Assembly: GCF_051014685.1 (NCBI RefSeq)
Contig: NC_135056.1
Coordinates: forward strand, 7,626,001 to 7,690,000
From: Ptiloglossa arizonensis
Taxonomy: Eukaryota > Arthropoda > Insecta > Hymenoptera > Colletidae
DNA length: 64,000 nt
Direction of reading: 5' to 3'
Both the position numbers and the translations under genes were made by a program. Shown here piece by piece: positions 48,610 to 57,885 of this stretch. The first letter of the stretch is position 1, and each line of letters starts with the position of its first letter. Under the pieces are notes generated by a model. The model searched no databases. It was not told where the DNA came from and saw only the letters and a list, made by a program, of their open reading frames with translations.

Positions 48610-49345
48610 TTACTCGACAAGAATTTATTAAATTTCTTTGAAAGTTAAAGAAATGTAATTCTTTGGAGTATTTTGAACGATCGTTTTACCGGTCTTACAA
48701 ATTTTTATATCGCGTTGAATAATTTCAGAATTATAGTTTGTAAAATTGTACAGTTGCTCACATCGTAGAAAATAGTTGCAAAACGATTCAACAATTGAAA
48801 TTGAAAATACTGGGTCGATGGAAGAACTCGCAACGACTTTAAAATTCTTCGTTGAATGTCTTTCGAATTATTGGAATTGAGAACATGAAAAGAAATATGC
48901 AGAAATTAATACGTCGCTTATGAAAAATTTATCCAATTCTTTGAAAGTTAACAAAGAAATGTAATTCTTTGGAGTATTTCGAACGATCGTTCAAATTTTT
49001 ATATCGCGTTGAATAATTTCAGAATTACGGTTTGTAAAATTGTACAGTTGCTCACATCGTAGAAAAAAATTGCAAAGCGATTCAACAATTGAAATTGAAA
49101 ATACTGGGTCGATGGAAGAACTCGCAACGACTTTAAAATTCTTCGTTGAATGTCTTTCGAATTATTGGAATTGAGAACATGAAAAGAAATATGCAGAAAT
49201 TAATACGTCGCTTATGAAAAATTTATCCAATTCTTTGAAAGTTAGCGAAGAAATGTAATTCTATTTTGAACGATCGTTTTACCGATCTTACAAATTTTTA
49301 TATCGCGTTGAATAATTTTCAAATTACGATTTGCAAAACGTACAG
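48610..49345 (+). repeat. ~300-bp tandem repeat, about 2.4 copies
   Basis: AATGTAATTCTTTGGAGTAT recurs at 48652 and 48958, and AATGTAATTCTATTTTGAAC at 49252. Each copy continues with ACGATCGTTTTACC, a TTTTTATATCGCGTTGAATAA block, AATACTGGGTCGATGGAAGA and CTTCGTTGAATGTCTTTCGA. The first two units are nearly identical. Parts of the unit occur in reverse orientation at 53.2-54.0 kb. Confidence 0.9.
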
Positions 49346-50479
49346 TTGTCCACATCGAAGGAAGAATGTTGCAAAATGGAAATTGATTCAACGAATGTTT
49401 TTCAACGAGACGAACACGTGTGTACAATCTGTAGAAAATTTCAAGCCGTAAATTCGACACGTCAATTAACATTTGGTCTTTCGCGAATCAATGATGCGCA
49501 AACGATTCGAATTACACGTGTTCTCACGAAGCGAGAGATGCCTTTTAAGATAATTCGAAGAAAGATAAAAGAGACAATCGAATAACGCGTTCCTTCTTAA
49601 CACGCGAGAGATGTCCTTTGCGGTAATTCGTAGATATACGCGAATTGAATCGTACCCGCGTAATTCTCGATGGTTCGATCGTCTCTGGTCTCAATTTCCC
49701 CAAATTCGGTTCTGAAAACACGCAAAAGTGACAAGATTCGTTCAAAAGAATTATACGAGTCAATGTGTACCCTACACTTCGAACACAATATTTCACGACG
49801 AAGATTCGTATCAAAGTAAATCCAATTACTCGAAATACCTCCGAAACAACGTCTACTGTCGCATCGATTCGCTCGGAACGTTTCAACGATCCGTGTACGT
49901 TCGCTAGAAATTTATTCCACGCGACTTTGACGGCTATATAAACCCACATCGCTTAAAAATTCCACGCGCATCGAGGAACGCTATTGTTCGTTAATCTAAA
50001 AATACAAATTCCAGCGTTATGATGTCTGGCTTATGAATGATTTTATGCGTCTATTACTATTTTTAGCAATCGAACAATACACAGTCCGTGTTACTTGTCT
50101 CGTAAATTTTCTGCACGGTTTCGATCGTTTGTTTCTACGTGTCGCGTTAAAAATCTCGTACGTACGTTCCGAGATCGATCGTCGACGCAAACGAGAAAGC
50201 AAACAAAAAAAAAGAAAATCTCCCCTTTGGTGATCATCGTTATCGATTCGAGAAAAACACAAAAATGGTGAGTACAAGAGAGAAAAAGAAGTAAAAAAAA
50301 AAAAGAAAGATTCGATCACTTACGCGTCGTCTACGAACGTGTTTCTTAGTTCTGTTCTTCATGTAACTTATCCACATAAGGGACATAATCGAGGATGCTA
50401 ACGGATACGAAAGAAAACGGAACTACGTAGATCTTCGACGATACTGTTTCGCCACTTGTCACGAGGGTGTGCGTAAAAT
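49346..50479. other. non-coding stretch, nothing recognised
   Basis: Continues with sequence loosely related to the ~300-bp repeat up to about 49.45 kb, then unique. E-boxes lie at 49415 and 49515. Open frames of up to 134 codons show no domain. Confidence 0.4.
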
Positions 50480-50915
50480 TGTTTCTTCTTTTTCGGTTCA
50501 CTCAGCTTCCTGCGAGTCGTTCGAAACGCGTCCTCCGTGTTCCGTTGGATGCACGAAACTGGATGAACGGACGGTGAAGGACTGATGTTGGCGGACGAAC
50601 GTTCACCGGTATTATTCGCGAGTTAAAATGCGACGACCCCCTCCTCCCTTGCGTCGCGACGACGACGACGACGAGGAGGACGAGGAGGACGACAACGACG
50701 ACACGTCTTTCTTTCTCTGCGCAGGGAAAATCGCGGCCCACCCGTGGACTCGTTCATGGGTAAAATTGTTCATGCACCGAACGTGCCAGTGACCATGCGT
50801 TTGTTTAACAAAAAGGGAGGACAAGGGAAGAGACCCAACCCGCCCGGTGTGATCATTTCTGCGTAGCGATCAACGAACGTGCGTCACCGGTCCGTGAACA
50901 CGAACGCTTCCCGAG
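50480..50915. promoter_or_regulatory. CpG-rich block, possible promoter
   Basis: About 430 bp with the highest CpG density in the right half, including a (GAC/GAG)n trinucleotide run at about 50659-50703 and several GC-rich 10-mers. No exon can be identified. It could be the promoter of the minus-strand LL5-like gene or of an unseen transcript. This is inference from composition only. Confidence 0.3.
50659..50703. repeat. imperfect (GAC/GAG)n trinucleotide repeat
   Basis: About fifteen GAC, GAG or AAC triplets in a row, which give a polyserine or polyvaline frame on the minus strand with no protein context. Confidence 0.9.
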
Positions 50916-51108
50916 GATGCCGATATTTTCGAACGCGCGAAACTTTACAATCAAATATAAACAACTCTTTGTCCGTTGGTCCTCGAAGAAGTATCGAGAA
51001 CCCTTCAGCGAAGGGTGTAGCTACACGGTGTTTTATTTAACACGCGTAATGTACAACGTTGCGAGTAAGTATTTGTTCAAGGAACCGGATGGACGAATTT
51101 TGTTCCCC

Positions 51109-51510
51109 AGACGTGAATATTTCCAAGTGGGAGACGATTTATTGATTTAACGACGATCTATTGTTTTCTTTTGTAACGACGATCGGTATTTTCGTCAATG
51201 AATTTGAACAATTACTTCGTTGCTGCAACGTGAATATTTGTAAGTGGAACACGGTATTGGTGAATATTTTATTAATTATTTCGTGGCTACGATGTGAATA
51301 TTTCCAAGTGGTACACGATCATTGATTTAACGGTATTGGTGAACATTTGATTGATTATTTCGTTGCTGCGATGTATATATTTCTAAGTGGAACGACGTCG
51401 ATTTATCGATATCGGTGAGAATTTGATCGATCATTTCGTTACTGCGATGTAAATATTTTTAAGTGGAACGCGACCGTTGATATTTATCAATACCGGTGAA
51501 AACTTGATCA
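51109..51510. repeat. decayed ~60-80-bp tandem repeats
   Basis: GTGAATATTTCCAAGTGG-type phrases recur at about 51113, 51230, 51294, 51371 and 51448 (GTGAATATTTGTAAGTGG, ATGTATATATTTCTAAGTGG, ATGTAAATATTTTTAAGTGG). They alternate with GGTATTGGTGAACATTTGAT-type phrases. Spacing is irregular, so the array is old. Confidence 0.75.
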
Positions 51511-51641
51511 ACTAATGGACGAAAATTGTTAGATACTTTCTTCGTCTGTACACGCAACGTGTTATTAGTAATGATATTAACGATCCGAGGTAATATAGCA
51601 ACGAGGTGTCTGAATCTATTTTCTCAAATCTCTTTCCAAGT

Positions 51642-51900
51642 GATTATTTATGATAGCTAATTTTCGTCCTACTTCAATTATTACTTCTTTCTTCGTAGTT
51701 GTGAACGGTTAATATTATCTGTTTAATCACTGACTCTGTATACGAGGATGTGAGATAAAGAAAAAAAGAAGAGTATAAACTATTAAGTTGTTCGAAAAGT
51801 CATTTCGTTTTCCAAAATGGAGAATGTATAATTTAGTAAAATGTTTGTACACTCTAAAAAAATCATGTTTCATTTTCACCAAAAAAAAAAAATGAAATGA
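51642..51900 (+). repeat. segmental duplication copy 1 (contains a miniature element)
   Basis: From GATTATTTATGATAGCTAATTT through ACTTCTTTCTTCGTAGTTG and GAGGATGTGAGATAAAG into the mariner-like element, this matches 56127-56388 at about 90% identity by eye. Confidence 0.88.
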
Positions 51901-51914
51901 CTTTCCGAACAATA
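51781..51914. mobile_element. mariner-like miniature element, reverse-oriented copy
   Basis: Begins AGTTGTTCGAAAAGTCATTT and ends AAATGACTTTCCGAACAA. The interior has AAAATCATGTTTCATTTTCACC, the reverse of the 40301 copy. It is embedded in the duplication shared with 56.1-56.4 kb. Confidence 0.85.
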
Positions 51915-53204
51915 TTTTGAAAAATTTTACTTCGATTATATTTTGTATATTTCTAGGTAATATAGCGAAGGTGGCTAAATACTTATGGACGACGGTATAC
52001 GTAACAAGTTTTCGTTCGGTGCAATTTAATGCAAATTCGATGACAATGATTTGTTACAAATTTTGGACGTGTCCCAGTTACCGTTTTGTGCGAAACGAAT
52101 GCAGATTCAAATCTGCTTTCAACTTAGAGGAGTTTAACGCATTCCATTCCGGATCGATTTTAGGCGGCTTTAAGTCGCGTGGGTCGTTTACGACCCACGC
52201 TATCAGAACCAATAGCTTTGCTTATTGTGCACGTCTTACGGTAATATAATATTTATAATATCGAAAGAATCGTTATTAAGGAGAAAATAGATGTAGAGTT
52301 TGAAATGTGCTGCAGAATTGGAGCAAAAATGTCTATTTTAATAAATTATGGTCGCAATGGATTAACGCATTCTCTACTGGTCACGTGCTTTCGTGTAACA
52401 CTATCGATGTTATTTCATAATATAACGTTACATTACGTGTTATTGTTTGCGTTTTATATTTTTTATAATTACAAAGATACATCTATTGCGATGTATTTGG
52501 TCGAAAACAAATGTGACTATTAATGTAAATGTCGATGTTTTCATGGTACAATTTCTCATCGATTTTGTATCAAACATTTTAACATTACCTTGATAACAAA
52601 TTTTACATTGCGTTATTTCTATAATGAATTTTGCAACGTTACCTTACAAGATTAAATTTTCTTTCCTTTCTTTTTACTTCGTGACGCTTTCTTCTTGATA
52701 CCATAGGTGGATAATCACTATCGCGATCTTCGTTGCGGGCTATTCTATTTTAAATTCTTAAAAATTCTTAAAAAATGCGATCCACGATACAACTGTGTTG
52801 TACACGATATTTAAACATCGATGTACGATTCTGTAATCAAATTTTGGAAAATTCTTACAGCGAAAATTTAAAGTGTATACACGATCTACTCGGTACAGAA
52901 CGTGTGAATAGAAATAAAGATGATATTTTTATTACGACCGATTATTTGTATTAAAAAATTCTAAAAATAATGGTACGATCGAAGTACGCGATGTAACTTC
53001 AGCGAATAGGTGTAACAATCGTTTCAAAACGATGATTGTTTATACGGAGATTCAAGATTTCTCAATTTCATGATTTCGAATACGCTAAAAACTATACGAT
53101 CACCATCGATGTGAAAATGTCAACCGATATTCTTATTTCTGACCACTTTTTTTTTTTATAACGAAAGACGTTAAGTACGATTTATCGGACGAGTCTTAAG
53201 ATCC
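51915..53204. other. non-coding stretch with one perfect hairpin
   Basis: No exon recognised. At 52177-52200 GCGTGGGTCGT and ACGACCCACGC form a perfect 11-bp stem around TT. An E-box lies at 52382. Confidence 0.45.
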
Positions 53205-54015
53205 AGTTTACAATGCTCCTCTGGCGTTGAAAAAGGCAAAATATTGTATGCTAAAATTATTCAACGCGATATAGAAATTTATAAAATCTGTAAAACGATC
53301 TCTGAAAATACTCTAAAATAATTTCTATATATTTTTCAATGTTTTTTTAATTCCAACCATTCGAAAGACATTCAACGAACAATTTAATGGTCATAATGGT
53401 TGACCATCGTGTCCCGTTTGATAAATACTCCAAAATAATTTCTATATATTTCTCAATGTTTTTAATTCCAACAATTCGAAAGACATTCAACGAACCATTT
53501 AATAGTCGTAGTGATTAACCATTCTGTCTCGTTTGATAAATACTCCAATCTAATTTCTATATATTTTTCAATGTTTTTTTAATTCCAACAATTCGAAAGA
53601 CATTCAACGAACAATTTAATGGTCGTAATGGTGGACCATCGTGTCCCGTTTGATAAATACTTCAATCTAATTTCTATATATTTCTCAATGTTTTTAATTC
53701 CAACAATTCGAAAGACATTCAACGAACCATTTAATAGTCGTAGTGATTAACCATTCTGTCTCCTTTGATAAATACTTCAATCTAATTTCTATATATTTTT
53801 CAATGTTTTTTTAATTCCAACCATTCGAAAGACATTCAACGAACAATTTGATGGTCGTAATGGTGGACCATCGTGTCCCGTTTGATAAATACTCCAAAAT
53901 AATTTCTATATATTTTTCAATGTTTTTTTAATTCCAACCATTCGAAAGACATTCAACGAACAATTTAATGGTCGTAGTGATTGACCACCGTGTCCCGTTT
54001 GATAAATCTTTCTCT
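53205..54015 (-). repeat. 115/117-bp tandem repeat, six copies, inverted relative of the 48.6-kb array
   Basis: TCGAAAGACATTCAACGAAC recurs at 53361, 53476, 53593, 53708, 53825 and 53942. Intervals are 115, 117, 115, 117 and 117 bp because a T-run differs by two bases. Two unit versions alternate (GTCGTAATGGTGGACCATCG versus GTCGTAGTGATTAACCATTC), a two-unit higher-order pattern. The leading part (about 53205-53330) and the TCGAAAGACATTCAACGAA block are the reverse complement of the ~300-bp repeats at 48.6-49.3 kb. Confidence 0.9.
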
Positions 54016-54547
54016 TAAATACTCGTTGATCGGATGTATCATCGAACGATCGAGTAGTTTCGCGCGTCAGAGTTTGCACAAACGCGTAAAATAGTCGAGC
54101 GATTTGCGTATTTGGTGGAGTTTGAGCCGATCGTCGGTGTCTATTTCAACGCGGAAACTATTTATCTTCGTTACAAAGTTCACGCGTTCGTGTTCCAGAT
54201 ACGAATGTCATTGCAAAATATATATACTCGAAGACGGAAAGGTTTGCTCCAGAATCCACGTTTATTAGAGAAAACACGCGTTGAAAATTCCGCGTCTCTC
54301 CTCGCTGCTGTAAATTACGCGGCACGATTTCATCGTAAAAGCGACGGAACTCGTTGTTGATAAAATTGGTCCGCGACGCGCGCACGGGAAAAAAATTTCG
54401 TCGACGAGAATCACGTGTCCGTGATCGTGCACTCGTTGCGTATCTTCCTAGCGCAATAGATTGTTTAATAAGCTTCATCGAACGACAAATGTATCTTCGT
54501 GGTGTAACACTGGCAACGGTGTACGAATTTTCCGTATTATCGTTATT

Positions 54548-54682
54548 TTGAGTTGTTCGTTAAATCGTTTCGTTTTCCAAATCGGAGAATATATAATTTG
54601 ATAAAATGTTTATACACTCTAAGAAAATCGTGTTTCATTCTCACAAAAAAAAAAATGAAATGACTTTCCGAACAACCCAATA
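54548..54682. mobile_element. mariner-like miniature element
   Basis: The left end GAGTTGTTCGTTAAATCGTTTCG is diverged, and the right end GAAATGACTTTCCGAACAAC runs into CCAATA. The interior (ATTTGATAAAATGTTTATAC, then AAAATCGTGTTTCATTCTCA) matches the other copies and is oriented like the 51781 copy. Confidence 0.85.
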
Positions 54683-55318
54683 CACTTGCATCGAAACAGA
54701 AGGTCTATCGATCGTAAACAGAATCGAACGATTTTCCTCATGTGACTGCAGTTAATAACAGCATTGTAAATTTGCATTCGTTGTATACACACTCGGGGAG
54801 AAAAAAGAAAACGGATGTCAACAATTTATACAAGTAAGGGGATGTGCAGCGGATCGAGATACTCCATATTGTGTTTACATCGATTCATTTTCTGTATTTT
54901 ATCACGTATCTTCTTTATTTTATAAAACGGTGGTTCGTTTATTCACCAAAGTAAGTTTCTTTTACGATGCACTTCCATCGATTCGATTGTCTCGTTCTTA
55001 CTTAAATTTATTATTACGGAAAAATAACTTGAAACGAGAAACGGTGCACGGTGAGTAAATTTCTAATTGTAAAAACGGTACGAATAGTTGAATGTTCGGG
55101 AAATACGATCATCAAAATTTCAAGGAAGAAATTTTTTACCCGAAAGTAATTACCGGGAAAGTTTGACGTTCGTTGCATAGTTCGATCTGTATTTTACGTC
55201 ACGTTACGAAAACAAAGGTCGTACCTAAATTTTGCAAGGGAACGAGATTTTTTGTCGCGGGTACTGTACAACGCTGAGCGTTTCGAAGCTGAGTTTTTAC
55301 GTACACGTCCGAAAGGGC
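54683..55318. other. non-coding stretch, nothing recognised
   Basis: Moderately CpG-rich sequence without repeats or exons I can name. Confidence 0.4.
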
Positions 55319-55590
55319 CGAGAACGTCGCGAGAAGCCATTGTGAAATATACGAAAAAATCACAGGCCTTTGTTAACAAGCGATGAGGCGGTTTAAAGAT
55401 ACAAAAACAGTTGATGATTTGCCAGAACTCGGTCCAAAACGAAAGACGAGAAATAAAGGCAAGTCGATCGTTGAGACATTTTTTTTTACAAATTCTCGGT
55501 TATCTTTGCGTCAAGGACAGGGAAAACTTTGCCAACGTATTCTACAAGAAAAATTAAGAAAAAACTACTATGCGAATGTAGACTCTTGAA
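55277..55590 (+). pseudogene. possible decayed Tc1/mariner-type transposase N-terminus
   Basis: One frame reads RPKGPRTSREAIVKYTKKSQ and then AFVNK before a stop. From 55383 the neighbouring frame continues RRFKDTKTVDDLPELGPKRK and, further on, SRLSLRQGQGKL. This resembles the helix-turn-helix region of Tc1/mariner-like transposases (FKETGSVxDLPRSGRPRK then nPxLSLRQ). A single-base frameshift near 55380 and early stops make it non-functional. No DDE catalytic motif is recognisable downstream. Similarity is judged by eye and is modest. Confidence 0.35.
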
Positions 55591-56126
55591 TGATTTGCGA
55601 CGAAGGTGTAAGAAAAAATATAAAATGATAACGAACTGGTGTTTCGACGACGCAGCGTACGAAAACATTGTCCGTGGCTATTTGCAATTACATAAACACT
55701 GTTTATGTTTACATAATCTAAGGAACTCGGACCAAAGAAAATCTATTTCCGTTTTCATAAACATATTTTACAAGCACATATCTTACAAGTTCCAAACAAG
55801 ACACAAAATAACAATGGACTGCTTTCGTGACGGATTCGTAAATCTACATCAAAATTACGCTCGTTATTTTCAATGCAGGACTGGCGTTTAAAACAAAAGA
55901 TTTTATCGTACTTTAAAGGTAAAGGTGCACGTACGAAGTCGCTTCTCAAAACGAGTCTTTCATATTATACTTTATACGTGTTTACGGGTTCGTTTAAACG
56001 CTGAAAGGATGATCAAAGTTTATAAGAGAGCTCTTCTGGCATCCGTGGGCAACTGGTTTGGAAGAGAAAACAAAAATTGGATATTGCAAGAGAATAATGA
56101 TCGTCGAAAATCATATTAAAGTATTG

Positions 56127-56388
56127 GATTATTCATGATCGCTAATTTTCCTCCTACTTCAATTATTACTTCTTTCTTCGTAGTTGCGAATGGTAAGTAT
56201 TATCTGTTTAATTACTGACTCTGCATACGAGGATGTGAGATAAAGAAAAAAAGAAGAGTATAAACTATCAGGTCGTTCGGAAAGTAATTTTGTTTTCCAA
56301 AATGGAGAATATATAATTTAATCAAATGTTGGTACACTCTAAAAAAATCGTGTTTCATTTTCACCGAACAAAAAAAATCAAAGTCATC
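56127..56388 (+). repeat. segmental duplication copy 2
   Basis: Matches 51642-51900 in the same orientation, about 4.5 kb away, including its embedded miniature element (here truncated at the right end). Confidence 0.88.
56266..56388. mobile_element. mariner-like miniature element, right end lost
   Basis: Begins AGGTCGTTCGGAAAGTAATT and carries the interior AAAATCGTGTTTCATTTTCACCG, but the terminal CTTTCCGAACAACCC repeat is missing. The copy was duplicated with its flanks. Confidence 0.8.
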
Positions 56389-56985
56389 GAAAGCGTATCC
56401 GATAGAAAATGTTCGAGATTGAACAAAGATGAAAGTTTCGAGGGAAATTTATGTGTGGACTGTTAAACAATTATTTCTGCAGATACGGATGGATATTACG
56501 GAAATTTTTAACTCGAAATATGCAGTTAAGTTAATAGATAGTGTACGCTCACGTTGTAAGGCAATTTTGGACAACAATTGTGATTGGATCAGTAGTTGAC
56601 ATAAAAGCGTCATAGTACAGAGATGTCTCTCTAATTTGCATATATAAAGCAGTTTAGGACCAGTCATTGTTAGATAAAGAGGAAGTATTCTACTTTTTTC
56701 GTGGAAGTGGTTAAATGTCACGAGCTCGCACGAGAATGCTCGCTTAGTTCCCGCTTTTATGTTTTGTCGCCTTCAGAAAAGGAAAGAGGTGTACAATTGA
56801 ATAAGGTACATGTTTGCAGTTGTTCGTTGATTGTAAGATTTCATCAGTTGGTTTCAAGAATGCTCAATATTCTGATATGTAGATATAGCGACTGTCAGTT
56901 AGAGAGCAGTCACAGACTGTCACTTAAAGGGGTAGACTCGAGTGAAACGTTCAAATAAACGTGATTTTACGCAATTTTTTTTTAG
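56389..56985. other. non-coding stretch, nothing recognised
   Basis: Contains CAGTTAGAGAGCAGTCACAGACTGTCACTT (about 56896-56925), a cluster of short CAGT/ACTG inverted motifs, and no exon. Confidence 0.4.
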
Positions 56986-57480
56986 AACGTAAAACCTCGC
57001 TGAAACTTTTCGTCACTTTCCATATATATGTTCTTTAACATTCCAAGATATAAATTTGATATTTTTGGTACAATTTATCGGCTATTCGCGAAATAATAAA
57101 TGTTATTCTCTATGGATTTTCCTGTCGACGACTTTTTATCGTCTAACATTTCTTTGGGTTGATCTGAAATAAATAATCAAAGGGGTTTCTTTTCTTCGTA
57201 ATATAACAACGCAACGAATCCTGTGTAAAAAAATATAAAATTAACGACAATTTTATAGAATGGATTTAGGTTCGTTCGTTGCGTTTGATTTTTTATATAA
57301 CATCAACTCAAAGAAATGTTAGACGATAAAATGTCGTCGACAGGAAAATCCATGCAGTATAACATTTATTACTTCGCAAATAGCCGATAAATTGTACCAA
57401 AAGTACCAAATTTATATCTTAAAGAATATTAAAGAATATATAATGGAAAGTGACGAAAAGTTTTATCGAGGTTTTACGTT
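56986..57480. repeat. 495-bp near-palindrome with ~175-bp arms
   Basis: The left arm (56986 to about 57165) begins AACGTAAAACCTCG and the right arm (about 57300-57480) ends CGAGGTTTTACGTT. The two are reverse complements with clearly over 85% identity by eye, through CTTTTCGTCACTTTCCAT, TACAATTTATCGGCTATT, GATTTTCCTGTCGACGAC and TCGTCTAACATTTCTTTG. Even the ~135-bp centre retains partial pairing (AACGCAACGAA with TTCGTTGCG). There is no coding capacity and no target-site duplication. It could be a foldback transposon or a hairpin-RNA locus. Confidence 0.88.
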
Positions 57481-57531
57481 ACAAAGAAAATTGCCAAAAA
57501 TCATTTTTATTTTAACATTTTACCCAAGACT

Positions 57532-57885
57532 GCTCCCTTAAGGAGACAATACTGTACTATCTAAGAAGAATATTTCAAATATTTTTCTCACGCTTGCAAC
57601 GAATAGTTATTAATTATTTCTCCCTCAAGGAGACAATACTGTACCATCTAAGAAGAATATTTCAAATATTTTTCTCACGCTTGCAACGAATAGTTACTAA
57701 TTATTTCTCCCTTAAGGAAACAATACTGTACTATCTAAGAAGAATATTTCAAATATTTTTCTCACGCTTGCAACGAATAGTTATTAATTATTTCTCCCTC
57801 AAGAAGACAATAAATACTGTACTATCTAAGAAGAATATTTCAAATATTTTTCTCACGCTTGCAACGAATAGTTATTAATTACTTC
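57532..57885. repeat. 87-bp tandem repeat, four copies
   Basis: AAGGAGACAATACTGTAC-type units recur at exactly 87-bp spacing (ACAAT at 57546, 57633, 57720; ACAAT again at 57807 with a small insertion), each followed by CTCACGCTTGCAACGAATAG. Because 87 is a multiple of three, a spurious frame with a 29-residue repeat stays open on the plus strand. Confidence 0.95.

Noticed and set aside
50502..50824. Polyserine or polyvaline minus-strand frames
   Set aside because: Produced by the GAC/GAG triplet repeat.
57594..57878. 94-codon frame with a 29-residue repeat
   Set aside because: Artefact of the 87-bp tandem repeat.
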